Shown here: positions 41,541 through 53,088 of the stretch, in pieces
How the letters are laid out: each line of letters starts with the position of its first letter
Position numbering within the stretch: the first letter of the stretch is position 1
Origin: Streptomyces sp. LBL
GTDB taxonomy: Bacteria > Actinomycetota > Actinomycetes > Streptomycetales > Streptomycetaceae
Reading direction: 5' to 3'
NCBI RefSeq assembly: GCF_029893585.1
Contig: NZ_JARXYX010000018.1
Coordinates: 124,001 to 188,000, forward strand
DNA: 64,000 bases
Notes under the pieces: generated by a model
Database searches by the model: none
What the model saw: only the letters and a program-made list of their open reading frames with translations
Told to the model about the DNA's origin: nothing
Position numbers and translations under genes: made by a program

Positions 41541-43874
41541 CTACTTCGCGGACGGTCCTACCTGGACCGAGATCGTCGAGCCGTCCGCCGGCTCCTTGGT
41601 GATCTTGATCCGGGTGTTGGTGTCAGTGACCTTGACGCCCGCTGACGGGTTCGAGGTGTCGTAGTACGTCGAGGTTCCGTCGTCGAAGACCGGCACCCCG
41701 ACCCGCGACTTGATCTTGGTCGGGACGTCCGCGCTGTGCAGCGTGATCGCGTCCGTCTGCTGCCGGGTGAAGGTCGAGTCGAAGGCCTGGACACGGCCTC
41801 GCATCAGCGTGCCGTTGGACCACTTCAGCGGCGTCGGGTGGGAGTCGATCGGCAGGATCAGGCCCTGACCGGGGTGCTGGCTGGTGTTGTCGTCGGCCTG
41901 GGAGGTGTCCCACTTCCAGATCAACAGGCCGTTCTGGTAGGCGTAGTGCTCCACCCAGTCCGGACGGGTCGTCGAGAAGCCGAAGTTGTACGGGCCGCTC
42001 TTCAGCGTCTTGTCGTACGACACGTACTGACGGTTCTCGGCGATGTAGTACTGCGGGTAGTCGTCCGTGAAGGACGCGCCGATGCGGGAGAAGCCGTTCG
42101 CCGTCCAAGCCGCGTCCAGGGACTCGGCGTTGTCGGAGAACAGGGCGGCGCCGTCGGCCGTCACGGTGATCTGGTCGGCCGCGAAGCCCTTCTGGGCCAC
42201 ACCGCCGTCGGTCTGGTAGCGGAAGCGCAGGCCGATCTTCTGGCCCGCGTAGGCGTCAAGCGGGAACGTCAGCTTCTGGTACGCGTCCACCGTGCCGGTG
42301 AGGGCGGGCTTGTCGCTGCCGTCACGCGGGATGGCGCTGCCGTCGGCCAGCTTGCCGTCGACCGGCGTCCAGTTGGTGCCGCCGTCCGTGGAGACCTCGG
42401 TGTAGAGGTAGTCGAAGTCCGCCTCGATGTCCCACCAGCCGTCCAGGGTGAGGCTCGCCGAGGACTTGCCGGTCAGATCGACCGTGCGGGCAAGGGAGTT
42501 GCGCAGGTCGTCGCCGCTGCCGCTCCACCACTGCCTGCTGCCCTGCGCCGGGGCGACCACCTCGGTGGTGACCGTCTTGTCGGGCAGTTGGACCACGAGG
42601 GCCTGCGGGTTCTTGGTGTTGTACTCCGCGACGCCGAGGGTGTGCTTCGACTTCACGCCCGCCTGGGCGATGTCGTAGTCGAGCCAGCCGAGTTGCAGCT
42701 TGTCCCAGGCGCCCATGTCGCCGGGCAGGTCACCGATGGCGTCCTTGCCGGTGCCGAGCCAGGAACCGGACGACATCAACGTCCAGAAGCCGGTGGAGTT
42801 CTCGCCGCCCGCGGTGTCGTACTCGTCGGGCAGGCCGAGGTCGTGGCCGTACTCGTGGGCGAAGACGCCCAGGCCGCCGTTCTCCGGCTGGATGGTGTAG
42901 TCGCCGACCCAGATTCCGGTGTCGCCGATCTGCGTGCCGCCGAGCTTGTTGGTGTCCGGGCCGGTGGTGCCGGCGTCGGTGCCGAAGGCGTACCAGCGGT
43001 GGGCCCAGATGGCGTCCTCGCCCTGGGCGCCGCCGCCCGCGGACTCGTCCTCGCCGGCGTGCACGATCTGGAAGTGGTCGATGTAGCCGTCGGGCTCGTT
43101 GAAGTCGCCGTCGCCGTCGAAGTCGTTGCGGTCCCACTGGTCGAACTCGGCCAGCTCCGCCTTGATCTCGGCGGCGGTGTCACCGGCGGCCTCGCGCTCG
43201 GCGACCCAGGCGTCGACACCGTCCCGCACCGCGTACCAGGCGCCGGTGGACGCCTTGTTGGAGCCGTAACGGGCCTCGTTGTAGGGGACCTTGACCCAGT
43301 CGGTGACCTCGCCGTCGACCGAGTAGCGGCCCGAGGACTGCTTCTCGTAGTACTTCTTCAGCGACTCGGTCTTCTTGCCGGAGCCGAAGTAGAGGTCCTG
43401 GAAGTGCTTTTGGTTGTAGTCCGCCTGCCAGTCCGTGCTGTTGTTCTGCGCCCGGTCGGGCTGGGCTATCCCGTTGTGGAGCGGGCCGGGGGTGCCGCCG
43501 TAGCGGCTGTCGACCTGGTCGCCGAACTCGACCAGGATCGTGAAGATCTTGTCGGTCTTCTCGCGGCCGAGTTCGACGTACTTGTCGTCGCCCTTGAGCT
43601 TGACGACCTTGGAGCCGTCGCGGTCCTTGACCTTGGCGGCGCCGGATATGACCTGGTTGAGCGCCTCTTCGCGCTGGGCCTCCCGGGTCTTGGACAGCGG
43701 ACCGTCCAGGTTGTGTTCCTTCATCTTGGCCGGTTGCGGGTCATGCCCGTCCACGGCCGCGGGTACGGCGGCCGTATCGGCCTGGGCCACCGTGAAGCTC
43801 GAAAAGGTGGCCGTGGCCGCGGCGAGTGCGACGACTGTCGCCGCCGATCTGAACTGCCAGGATCTGCTGGTCAC
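41541..43874 (-). CDS. Secreted InhA-type (M6) metalloprotease
   Basis: 777 residues from a GTG at 43874, with GGGAGG 8 bases ahead. The signal peptide SRSWQFRSAATVVALAAATA... ends near QADTAAVPA. The zinc site is VFAHEYGHDLGLPDEYD (HEYGH). The methionine turn is WTLMSSGSW. The second half has MAM/jelly-roll-like domains (LTLDGWWDIEADFDYLYTE, GLRFRYQTDGGV). InhA proteins cleave extracellular proteins. The C-terminus ends in a beta domain with RIKITKEPADGSTISV. Length is typical. Confidence 0.93.
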   Translation of the reverse strand: MTSRSWQFRSAATVVALAAATATFSSFTVAQADTAAVPAAVDGHDPQPAKMKEHNLDGPLSKTREAQREEALNQVISGAAKVKDRDGSKVVKLKGDDKYVELGREKTDKIFTILVEFGDQVDSRYGGTPGPLHNGIAQPDRAQNNSTDWQADYNQKHFQDLYFGSGKKTESLKKYYEKQSSGRYSVDGEVTDWVKVPYNEARYGSNKASTGAWYAVRDGVDAWVAEREAAGDTAAEIKAELAEFDQWDRNDFDGDGDFNEPDGYIDHFQIVHAGEDESAGGGAQGEDAIWAHRWYAFGTDAGTTGPDTNKLGGTQIGDTGIWVGDYTIQPENGGLGVFAHEYGHDLGLPDEYDTAGGENSTGFWTLMSSGSWLGTGKDAIGDLPGDMGAWDKLQLGWLDYDIAQAGVKSKHTLGVAEYNTKNPQALVVQLPDKTVTTEVVAPAQGSRQWWSGSGDDLRNSLARTVDLTGKSSASLTLDGWWDIEADFDYLYTEVSTDGGTNWTPVDGKLADGSAIPRDGSDKPALTGTVDAYQKLTFPLDAYAGQKIGLRFRYQTDGGVAQKGFAADQITVTADGAALFSDNAESLDAAWTANGFSRIGASFTDDYPQYYIAENRQYVSYDKTLKSGPYNFGFSTTRPDWVEHYAYQNGLLIWKWDTSQADDNTSQHPGQGLILPIDSHPTPLKWSNGTLMRGRVQAFDSTFTRQQTDAITLHSADVPTKIKSRVGVPVFDDGTSTYYDTSNPSAGVKVTDTNTRIKITKEPADGSTISVQVGPSAK

Positions 43875-44286
43875 TTGAGTTCCTCCCCCGCGTCCGGGCG
43901 CGCGGAAGGAGGGAGTCCTGGGCCTGGTGGGTCCCCGCGCGCGCGTGTTCAACGCGTGTAGTCAAGTGACGACATTTGACTAGAGGTTGGCAAGAAAAGA
44001 CAGACCTTGACTCGGACAGGTCAATTGCACTATGTGCAGATGACGTCCGCTTGACGAACGCCGGAGCGCGACACAAACGCTTTCGAACGGGCGCGCGGTT
44101 CTGTCCACAGGCTGGACACTGTGAACCCGTGCGCCCCCTATGCTCCGGCACTGTTGGTCAGGTCAGGCTTACCGTTCCTTCCACTCGGGCATGCAGGCGA
44201 TGAGAGTCGATTGGCGGAACGCCCCAAAACGGTGGAAAGCCAGGCCGACGCCCCCGTGGATCCCCACTTCCGAGGACACGATTGCC
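43875..44286. other. Divergent promoter region, about 410 bases
   Basis: No gene is seen. Two TTGACT boxes are present: at about 43976-43981 and at 44007-44012. The second, with TATGTG at 44031-44036, is 18 bases apart and would drive the plus-strand gene. The spacer also contains the ribosome site of the InhA gene. The segment 43960-44040 is AT-richer than its surroundings, as expected for a promoter. Confidence 0.4.
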
Positions 44287-44628
44287 ATGCCTCGTCCGAC
44301 TGTCACGCCTCGCCCGACGGCCGCACAGCTCGTCTACGGTTCGTGCACCGTGATCTGCTCGACGCTCGCCATGCTGCTGCTGTCACAGACGAGTTCCGGC
44401 GTGGGGATCGCGATCATCGCCCTCGCGGCGCTCGCACTCGGGCTGCTGGTCGCCATGACCGTCCCGATGCCGAAGTCCCGCGTGGTCGCGGTGAACCGGC
44501 CCGCCGCGCAGGCCGGAGAGACGGTGACGGCAACGGTGACGGCGCCGTCGCAGGCACCCGTCCCGGCGGCCTCCTCGATCGCCGCGGCGGCGTCCGAACG
44601 GCCGGTGCACGAGCGCGCTGCCTCCTGA
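44287..44628 (+). CDS. Small membrane protein, unknown function
   Basis: 113 residues from the ATG at 44287. Two hydrophobic helices: AAQLVYGSCTVICSTLAMLLL and VGIAIIALAALALGLLVAMTV. The C-terminus is Ala/Pro/Val-rich and probably extracellular or disordered. I do not recognise a family. Divergent from the InhA gene. Confidence 0.65.
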   Translation: MPRPTVTPRPTAAQLVYGSCTVICSTLAMLLLSQTSSGVGIAIIALAALALGLLVAMTVPMPKSRVVAVNRPAAQAGETVTATVTAPSQAPVPAASSIAAAASERPVHERAAS

Positions 44629-44673
44629 CTCCCGGCTGAGGGGCGGTCAGTCGGTGCTCGCCCGGGTGAGGTT

Positions 44674-44812
44674 CGTCAGTTGGCGCTCTCCCGCGAGAAG
44701 GTCGCCAGTTCGCGCTCTCCCGCGAGAAGGTCGCCAGTTCGCGCTCTCCCGCACGAAGGTCGCCAGTCCGCGCTCTCCGCTCCGGAGGAAGGTCGTCAGT
44801 CCGCGCTGACCA
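44674..44812. repeat. 29-bp repeats continuing the RDD gene's 3' end
   Basis: Units of 29 bases, each with GTCGCCAGTTCGCGCTCTCC, at 44701 and 44730, preceded and followed by diverged copies at 44674 and 44759. The last unit is GTCGTCAGTCCGCGCTGACC, which holds the stop TCA (44796-44798) and the final codons of the RDD gene. The array repeats that gene's 3' end. Confidence 0.85.
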
Positions 44813-45464
44813 CCACCGTCTTGGCCGCCTTGTCGTGCAGACCCATCTTGTAGGGCTTGTCGAAGTAGCTCCAGCCGCCACAGATGGCGGTCCAGATGCA
44901 GGCGCAGCAGAAGGCGAACGGGATCCACAGCACCGCCGAGCGGATCAGCGTGGTCTGGGCGGAGGGCGTGGCGCCGTTGTCGAGGTTGGCGACCCGCATC
45001 CCCAGCCACTTCTTGCCGAGTGTCTGTCCCGACCTGCTGATCATGACGGTGTCGTAGGCGATGTAGAGCACGGCGGCGATCAGCGACTGCCCGAACGACT
45101 TGCCGTACTCGATCTTGTTGTTGTCCATGGTGTACTCGCGCACGCCGAAGGCCAGGGTCAGCAGCCAGACCACGATGCCGACCATGATCATGTCGAGGAT
45201 CCGGGCGAGGGTGCGCTTACCGCTCGGAGCGAGCGGCGGCATGCCGGCCAGCGAGTCGCCGGGGTAGGTCCCGCCGCCGGAGGGACCGCCGCCGCCGTAC
45301 GGGCCGCCACCACCGTAGGGGTCGCCCTGGTGGGGCGGGGGCTGACTGCCGTACGGGGGCTGAGCGCCGTACGGTGAACCGGCGCCCTCGTCAGGCGGGG
45401 GCTGCTTCCTGAACGGGTCGTCTTCCGGGGGCTGACCGGAGCCGGGGGGCGGTTCGCTGCTCAT
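44796..45464 (-). CDS. RDD family membrane protein
   Basis: 222 residues. A Pro/Gly/Tyr-rich N-terminus (1-80) with GGPYGGGGPSGGG precedes three membrane helices. The RDD signature is KRTLARILDMIMVGIVVWLLTL (R-x-L-D), then SRSGQTLGKKWLGMRVANLDNG. A final GLHDKAAKTVVVSAD is typical. Function unknown; members may transport small solutes or act as Na+/H+ antiporters. It precedes, on the same strand, the end of the paralogue at 45578-47509. Confidence 0.88.
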   Translation of the reverse strand: MSSEPPPGSGQPPEDDPFRKQPPPDEGAGSPYGAQPPYGSQPPPHQGDPYGGGGPYGGGGPSGGGTYPGDSLAGMPPLAPSGKRTLARILDMIMVGIVVWLLTLAFGVREYTMDNNKIEYGKSFGQSLIAAVLYIAYDTVMISRSGQTLGKKWLGMRVANLDNGATPSAQTTLIRSAVLWIPFAFCCACIWTAICGGWSYFDKPYKMGLHDKAAKTVVVSAD

Positions 45465-45547
45465 GGCCCGAGTCGACCGCGAACCCTCCCGCTCCGCATC
45501 CGGCGAGCGGCCGTCCGGAGTACCGGATCCTCCCGCGCTTTCGCCTT

Positions 45548-45577
45548 ACCCGGGTAACCGGGTAACCGGGTAACCGG
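45548..45577. repeat. CCGGGTAA tandem repeat
   Basis: CCGGGTAA occurs three times and then CCGGTCAG, directly ahead of the stop of the longer RDD gene (45578). The last unit's TCAG overlaps the run into the gene end. Confidence 0.6.
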
Positions 45578-47509
45578 TCAGCCCGCCACGAACGTGTGTG
45601 CGGCCTTGTCGTGCCAGCACTGGTGCCACGGCCGGTCGAACAAGCACCACAGGACACCCAGGACACCGACGGCGAGCAGGCCGGGCACGCTGTAGACCAG
45701 CCAGCGGCGCAGGGCCAGGCCGAAGGACGGGGGCTCGTGGCCCTCGATGTCCCGCACGTCCAGACCGAACAGCTTCTTGCCGAGGGTGCGGCCCCACTTT
45801 GCGGTGGGCAGCGCCTCGTAGAGGGCACCGAAGAGGAGCAGAACGGCGAGCACGATGCCGAGATACGTCGACGTCGTGCCGTCGAGCAGCCAGACCGTGA
45901 CGGTCTCGCCGGACAGCTTGGCCGCGTCGATCTTCTCGTTGACGTGGTCGATCGCCTTGGTGCCGAGCGGTACGGCGGCCACGGCGGTGACCCCTACGAG
46001 CACCACCGTGTCCACCAGCCGGGCGGCCAGCCGCTTGCCGAGCCCCGCCGGGCGGGCCGACGCCTGACGCCGGGCGGCTGCCTGGAAGATGTCGTCGACG
46101 GGCGGCTTCCAGGACCCGGGGGGCTGGTCCTCGTCCGCCCCCGCGAGTCGATGCACCTGCTGAGCCCAGGAGGACTGGCCGCCACCGGGGCCGGAGGCCA
46201 TGGGAGCGGAGGCCATGGGAGCGGGGCCGCCGGGTCCTCCCGGGCCGGGCTGGGGCACGCTGAAGTGAGGGTCGGCCGGCTGGGGGCCGCCGGGCTGGTG
46301 GGGCACGTTCGGGGCGGGTGCGGGGGTCGCCTGCGGGCCGTAGGAGTCGGTGCGGGCAGCGGGGACTGCGGAGGGGGCCTGGGCGGCAGTCCCGGCTCCG
46401 GCGCCCGCCTGGGGCAGCTCGGCGGCGGCACGGGCGGCTGCGGCTCCGGCACCGAAGCCGAGGGATCCGGGGGCGTCCGGGGAGGCGGATCGGGTGCCGT
46501 TGCCGGGGTCGCCGGCCGCGCCGGGCGTTCCCGGCCCACCGGGTCCCCCGGCCGAACCGCCCGGACCGCCCGGACCGCCCGGACCAGCCGGATCCGTGCC
46601 CCCGGTCCCGGAGAACTGGGCGCCGAACGCTCCGGGTGCCGCGCCGGGCGTTGCCTGGGCGGCTCCGGGGCCCTGGATACCGGTGCTCGGCCGGCTCGGC
46701 TGGTGCGCCCCCGCCGCCCCGCTCTGCTGGGGCGTCCGGGGGGAGAGCGCGCGGAAGGTCACGGTGCCCTCGTCAGCAGGGGGGCCACCGGGGCCCGGGA
46801 CACCGGGAGTTCCGGTGCCGGACGCCGCTCCCCCGGGTCCCGGCGTGGGCCTGCGGAAGACGAAGGTGCTGCCCCCGCCCGCGTCGTCCGGCTCGGCGGG
46901 CGGGATCGTCGCGGTGCCGTCCGTACGGGCGGAGCGGCCGTCGGGCTGGGAGGGCCCGTCGGTGGACCTCGGCGCCGCACCCTGCACCCGCGGATCAACA
47001 ACCGGCGCGCCTCCCGGGTGGACGCCTTGCGAACCTCCCGGCTGGGCGCCCTGCGGAGCGCCCCAGGACACGCGGCGGTCCTGGTCGCCGCCGAAGCCCG
47101 ACTGGTGGGAGCGGTCGGCGCCCCAGGCGGCCGCGGGTGCGGGGAGACCGCCGTGCGGGGCGGCGGCCGACGAGGCCGGACCGGACGGACCGGACGGACC
47201 GGACGGACCGGCTTCGCCGACCGGGTCCTCGTCGAAGAAGTGCGGACCCGTCGCCTCCACCGAGACGGCCGGGGAGGCCGGGTCTGCATGGCCTGCCTGG
47301 CCGGCCGGGCCCGCGTGGCCCGCCGGGGAATGGGCCGGGGCGTCGCCGGACGGAGGGGCGAGCGGTGCGCCGTCCGTAGGTGCCGGACGGCTGGTGCCCG
47401 GTACCCAGGCGGTGCCGTTCCAGTACCGGACATATCCAGGAATGGACGGGTCCGGGTAATACCCTTCGCGGGGCCTGTCGTCACCGGGGGCCGGGGTTGG
47501 GGCGCTCAT
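45578..47509 (-). CDS. DUF2510/RDD protein with long Gly-Pro linker
   Basis: 643 residues. The N-terminal DUF2510 motif is GYYPDPSIPGYVRYWNGTAWV at 16-36. Residues 40-470 are Pro/Gly/Ala/Ser-rich, low complexity, probably disordered. The RDD domain is at 485-640: RPAGLGKRLAARLVDTVVLVGVTA, KWGRTLGKKLFGLDVRD, and the ending CWHDKAAHTFVAG. Its tail shares KxxGLHDKAA-like features with the preceding gene, so the pair arose by duplication. The fusion of a DUF2510 domain to RDD is common in actinobacteria. Confidence 0.88.
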   Translation of the reverse strand: MSAPTPAPGDDRPREGYYPDPSIPGYVRYWNGTAWVPGTSRPAPTDGAPLAPPSGDAPAHSPAGHAGPAGQAGHADPASPAVSVEATGPHFFDEDPVGEAGPSGPSGPSGPASSAAAPHGGLPAPAAAWGADRSHQSGFGGDQDRRVSWGAPQGAQPGGSQGVHPGGAPVVDPRVQGAAPRSTDGPSQPDGRSARTDGTATIPPAEPDDAGGGSTFVFRRPTPGPGGAASGTGTPGVPGPGGPPADEGTVTFRALSPRTPQQSGAAGAHQPSRPSTGIQGPGAAQATPGAAPGAFGAQFSGTGGTDPAGPGGPGGPGGSAGGPGGPGTPGAAGDPGNGTRSASPDAPGSLGFGAGAAAARAAAELPQAGAGAGTAAQAPSAVPAARTDSYGPQATPAPAPNVPHQPGGPQPADPHFSVPQPGPGGPGGPAPMASAPMASGPGGGQSSWAQQVHRLAGADEDQPPGSWKPPVDDIFQAAARRQASARPAGLGKRLAARLVDTVVLVGVTAVAAVPLGTKAIDHVNEKIDAAKLSGETVTVWLLDGTTSTYLGIVLAVLLLFGALYEALPTAKWGRTLGKKLFGLDVRDIEGHEPPSFGLALRRWLVYSVPGLLAVGVLGVLWCLFDRPWHQCWHDKAAHTFVAG

Positions 47510-47655
47510 GTCCGTCGTCCCGTATCTGCTCGGGGGTCAAATGGGGGCCTCCACATCTATCAGACCGGCGCAACCCTCACCGCCAGTCCCGCTGGACCCA
47601 CACTTTTGAGAAGGTTTCGCCGACTGCCCCGCCGACTGGAGAACGCTCGGGTGGT

Positions 47656-49128
47656 TCAGAAGAGCTTGCCGGGGTTGAGGATGCCCAGCGGGTCGAAGAC
47701 CTGTTTGATCTGGCGCTGCATCTCCACCCCGACCGGCCCGATCTCGCGTGCCAGCCACTCCTTCTTCAGGACGCCCACCCCGTGTTCGCCGGTGATCGTG
47801 CCACCGAGTTCCAGGCCGAGCGCCATGATCTCGTCGAAGGACTCACGGGCGCGCCGGGACTCGTCGGGGTCCTGGGCGTCGAAGCAGACCGTGGGGTGGG
47901 TGTTGCCGTCGCCGGCATGGGCGACGAGCCCGATGGTGAGCTGGTACTTCTCGGCGATCCGCTCGGTCCCATCGAGCATCTCGGCGAGCTTGGAGCGGGG
48001 CACGCACACGTCGTCGATCATCGTCGTGCCCTTCACCGCCTCCAGCGCGTTGAGCGACAACCGGCGTGCCTGAAGGAGCAGTTCGGACTCGGCCACGTCG
48101 TCGGCCGGGACGACCTGGGTGGCGCCGGCCGCCTCGCACAACGCGCCGAGAGCGGCGAGGTCGGCGGCCGCGTCGGCCGTGTCGAAGGCGGCCAGCAGCA
48201 GGGCTTCCGTGCTCTCCGGGAGTCCCATGTGCGCGAGGTCGTTGACGGCCTTCACCGTCGTACGGTCCATCAGTTCGAGGAGGGACGGCACATGACCGCC
48301 CGCCATGATCCGGCACACGGCGTCACAGGCTGCGGCCCCGGACGGGAACTCGGCCGCCAGCACCAGCTGCTCGGGCGGCTGCGGCCTCAGGGCCAGGGTG
48401 GCCCGTACGACGATGCCGAGCGAGCCCTCGGAGCCGACGAAGAGGCGGGTGAGGTCGTATCCGGCGACACCCTTCGCCGTACGGCGGCCGGTGGACATGA
48501 GCCGTCCGTCGGCCAGGACGACGTCCAGGCCGAGGACGTACTCGGCCGTCACGCCGTACTTCACGCAACACAGGCCGCCGGACGCGGTGCCGATGTTGCC
48601 GCCGATCGTGCACGTCTCCCAGCTGGAGGGGTCCGGCGGGTAGGCGAGTCCGTGTTCGCCGGCCGCGCGGGACAGGGTCGCGTTGATGACGCCCGGTTCG
48701 ACGACGGCGACGCGGTCGACCGGGTTGATCTCCAGGATGCGGTCCATCCTGATCAGGGACAGCACGATGCAGCCGTCGGAGGCGTTGGCCGCGCCCGACA
48801 GGCCCGTGCGGGCGCCCTGCGGGACGACCGGGACCCGCAGCTCGGTGGCCGTGCGCATGACGTGCTGGACCTGCTCGACCGTGCGCGGCAGTACGACCAC
48901 CGCCGGGGCGCCGGCCGGGCAGAAGCTGGCCATGTCGTTGGCGTAGGAAGCCGTGATGTCCGGGTCGGTGAGGACGGCGTCGGCGGGCAGGCCGGCCAGC
49001 AGACGATCGCAGAGGTCGCCGGTCGCTGCTGTGTCTTCGGCGGCTCCGGCGGCTTCAGCGGCTCCGGCGGCTCCGGCGGCTCCGGTGTCGTCGGCGGCTC
49101 CGTCGCGAGGCGCTTCGATACGGCTCAT
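47656..49128 (-). CDS. FAD-linked oxidase (GlcD/D-lactate dehydrogenase type)
   Basis: 490 residues from the ATG at 49128. FAD-binding 4 domain: VVVLPRTVEQVQHVMRTATEL, VVPQGARTGLSGAANAS, WETCTIGGNIGTASGGLCCVKYG, and GSEGSLGIVV. The C-terminal FAD-oxidase domain ends with HAGDGNTHPTVCFD, GGTITGEHGVGVLKKEWL and FDPLGILNPGKLF. It oxidises 2-hydroxyacids such as glycolate or lactate. The N-terminus contains a GAAGAAEAAGAAE repeat. It is divergent from the TPR gene. Confidence 0.92.
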   Translation of the reverse strand: MSRIEAPRDGAADDTGAAGAAGAAEAAGAAEDTAATGDLCDRLLAGLPADAVLTDPDITASYANDMASFCPAGAPAVVVLPRTVEQVQHVMRTATELRVPVVPQGARTGLSGAANASDGCIVLSLIRMDRILEINPVDRVAVVEPGVINATLSRAAGEHGLAYPPDPSSWETCTIGGNIGTASGGLCCVKYGVTAEYVLGLDVVLADGRLMSTGRRTAKGVAGYDLTRLFVGSEGSLGIVVRATLALRPQPPEQLVLAAEFPSGAAACDAVCRIMAGGHVPSLLELMDRTTVKAVNDLAHMGLPESTEALLLAAFDTADAAADLAALGALCEAAGATQVVPADDVAESELLLQARRLSLNALEAVKGTTMIDDVCVPRSKLAEMLDGTERIAEKYQLTIGLVAHAGDGNTHPTVCFDAQDPDESRRARESFDEIMALGLELGGTITGEHGVGVLKKEWLAREIGPVGVEMQRQIKQVFDPLGILNPGKLF

Positions 49129-49226
49129 GATCACAGCGTCGCACCAGGGGCCATCGGTGTGAACCCCGTGTACGGCAGCTGTCGTAAGCCGGGGTGTGGT
49201 CGTCGTACTGGCGCACAGTGAGCGCC

Positions 49227-50645
49227 ATGGAGAACGACGAGGAGGCTCCCCCGCCGGTCCGCGGCTCCAGCAATCATGCGCTGATCGCCTCGGTCGCCGG
49301 GTGTGCCGCGCTCGGCGTGGTGCTGATGCTGCTGCCCGGGGAGCGTACACAGACCCGGGCGCCCGCACCGGCACCGGGGGCGCAGGCCCACGCGGCGGTC
49401 GCCGCGGGAGTGCCGGCCGCGCTGCCCGACCTGGCGGCGCTGATCGGTGAGCGCGAGGCCCGGGTGCGGGCGCATCCCCGGGACGCCGGGTCGTGGGCGG
49501 TGCTGGGAACGGCGTATGTGGAGCAGGGGCGGCGGACCGCGGACCCGGCGTACTACCCGAGGGCGGAGGCGGCGCTGCGTGCGTCGTTGAAGGTGTACGG
49601 GAAGGGGAACGCCGACGCGCTCAGCGGGCTGGCGGCCCTGGCGAACGCGCGCCGGGACTTCCGGACGGCGAAGGCCTGGGCCGAGGCCGCCCGGACAGCC
49701 GAGCCCCGTCGCTGGACGACGTATCCGCTGCTGATCGACGCCTACACCGGTCTCGGCGACCAGAAGGCTGCCCGGGGCGCGCTGGACAGGCTGAGGGAGC
49801 TGCGCTCCGGGCCGGACGTGCTGGCGCGGGCCGCGGTCGTCTACTGGGACCAGGGCCGGCCGGAGGATGCGGCGGCCTCGTTGTCCGACGCGGCGGCGGG
49901 GGCTCGGGCGCCGGCCGAGCGGGCGGCCTATCTGGAGCGGGCCGGGCAGCTGGCCTGGGACAGCGGTGAGCGGGAGGAGGCGCTGCGGCAGTTCCAGGAG
50001 GCGGTGCGTTTCGACCCCGACCAGCGGGCCGCGCAGGCCGGGCAGGGGCGGGCGCTCGCGGCGCTGGGCCGGGTGACGGAGGCGCTGAACGTCTACCGGG
50101 CGGCGCCGGCCAAGCAGTCGTGTCCGCAGTACGCGCTGGAGTTGGGCGAGTTGTACGAGTCGCTGGGGCTCGGGAAGGCGGCCCGGGCGCAGTACGAGCT
50201 GCTGCGGGCGCGGGTGCGTGACGCCGCCGCGGGCGGGGCGGACGAGGACCTGGTGCTCGGGCGGTTCGAGGCGGACCACGGAAATCCGGCCGCCGCCGTA
50301 CGGCTGTTGCGGGCCGAGTGGGCCCGGCAGCCGGGGATGGCGGTGGCCGACGCGCTGGGCTGGGCGCTGCACCGGGCGGGGCAGGACGAGGAGGCGCTGC
50401 GGTTCGCGACGGTGGCGACGGACAAGGCGAAGAAGGGGGGCGTACGGAGTGCGCCGTACGCCTACCACCGAGGCATGACCGAGCGGGCGCTGGAGCGGTA
50501 CGGGCCGGCCCGCAGGCACCTGCAGGAGGCGCTGCGGATCAACCCGTACTTCTCGCCGCTCCACGCGCGGACGGCTCGGGCGGCGCTGACGGCGCTGGGG
50601 GAGCCGTCCGTGAAGGACGTGCCGGCGATGGACGCGAAGGAGTGA
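49227..50645 (+). CDS. Tetratricopeptide repeat protein with N-terminal membrane anchor
   Basis: 472 residues from the ATG at 49227. A single helix, ALIASVAGCAALGVVLMLL, lies at 19-36. TPR units recur at about 34 residues, e.g. GSWAVLGTAYVEQGRR, AYLERAGQLAWDSGEREEAL and YALELGELYESLGLGKAARA. TPR domains bind proteins; the partner is unknown. It lies between the glcD-type gene and hppD and is not obviously co-regulated with either. Confidence 0.88.
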   Translation: MENDEEAPPPVRGSSNHALIASVAGCAALGVVLMLLPGERTQTRAPAPAPGAQAHAAVAAGVPAALPDLAALIGEREARVRAHPRDAGSWAVLGTAYVEQGRRTADPAYYPRAEAALRASLKVYGKGNADALSGLAALANARRDFRTAKAWAEAARTAEPRRWTTYPLLIDAYTGLGDQKAARGALDRLRELRSGPDVLARAAVVYWDQGRPEDAAASLSDAAAGARAPAERAAYLERAGQLAWDSGEREEALRQFQEAVRFDPDQRAAQAGQGRALAALGRVTEALNVYRAAPAKQSCPQYALELGELYESLGLGKAARAQYELLRARVRDAAAGGADEDLVLGRFEADHGNPAAAVRLLRAEWARQPGMAVADALGWALHRAGQDEEALRFATVATDKAKKGGVRSAPYAYHRGMTERALERYGPARRHLQEALRINPYFSPLHARTARAALTALGEPSVKDVPAMDAKE

Positions 50646-50691
50646 AATGGATGAAGGGGGTGAAGGGGATGAAAGGGGATGAAAGGGGTGA

Positions 50692-52485
<1,794 letters not shown>

Positions 52486-52499
52486 TTACCTTTGTACGC

Positions 52500-53072
52500 A
52501 TGTCCGAAGAGCCCAGTCCCCGTGTGCTCGACGTCCGCTCACTGCGCGGGCTCGCCCACCCCCTGCGGATGCAGTTGCTGGTCGCGCTGCGCCGTGGCGG
52601 TCCCGCCACCGCCTCCCAACTGGCCCAGAAGCTGGGCGAGTCCAGCGGCGCCACCAGCTACCACCTGCGCCAGCTCGCCACGCACGGCTTCATCGAGGAC
52701 GCACCGGAGCACGGCAAGGGCCGGGAGCGCTGGTGGCAGGCGGTGGACGGGGGCCTGGTGTTCGACAACACCCTGCTGCGGGACCCGGATCCGAGCGTGC
52801 GCGGAGCCGCCGCGGTGTTCCGGTTCGAGGTCGCCAACATCCACACCCAGGAGGTCGCCACCTGGCTCGGCAACCAGCACGAGTGGCCTCAGGAATGGGA
52901 CAGCGCGAGCGATCTGAGCGACTTCACAGGGCGACTCACACCCGAGACGGCCCGCGAACTCATCCAGAAGATGCACGAACTCGTCGAGAGCTACCGGCCC
53001 CTCCCCGAGGAAACCCCGAACTCGCAGCCGGTCCGCATCCACACGCACCTCTTCCCCAGCACCCCGTTGTGA
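52500..53072 (+). CDS. ArsR-like winged-helix transcriptional regulator
   Basis: 190 residues from the ATG at 52500. Winged helix: LAHPLRMQLLVALRRGGPATASQLAQKLGESSGATSYHL, then RQLATHGFIEDAPEHGKGRERWW. The C-terminal 90 residues are helical without a known motif (ATWLGNQHEWPQEWDSA). This is a common Streptomyces regulator next to unknown transport or resistance genes, and seems to be followed by a 70-residue partner. Confidence 0.86.
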   Translation: MSEEPSPRVLDVRSLRGLAHPLRMQLLVALRRGGPATASQLAQKLGESSGATSYHLRQLATHGFIEDAPEHGKGRERWWQAVDGGLVFDNTLLRDPDPSVRGAAAVFRFEVANIHTQEVATWLGNQHEWPQEWDSASDLSDFTGRLTPETARELIQKMHELVESYRPLPEETPNSQPVRIHTHLFPSTPL

Positions 53073-53088
53073 AAGGCGACAGAGCCCG

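Noticed and set aside
45596-48073. 825-codon plus-strand frame across the DUF2510/RDD gene
   Set aside because: Low-complexity antisense reading; the real gene and its RDD motifs are on the minus strand.
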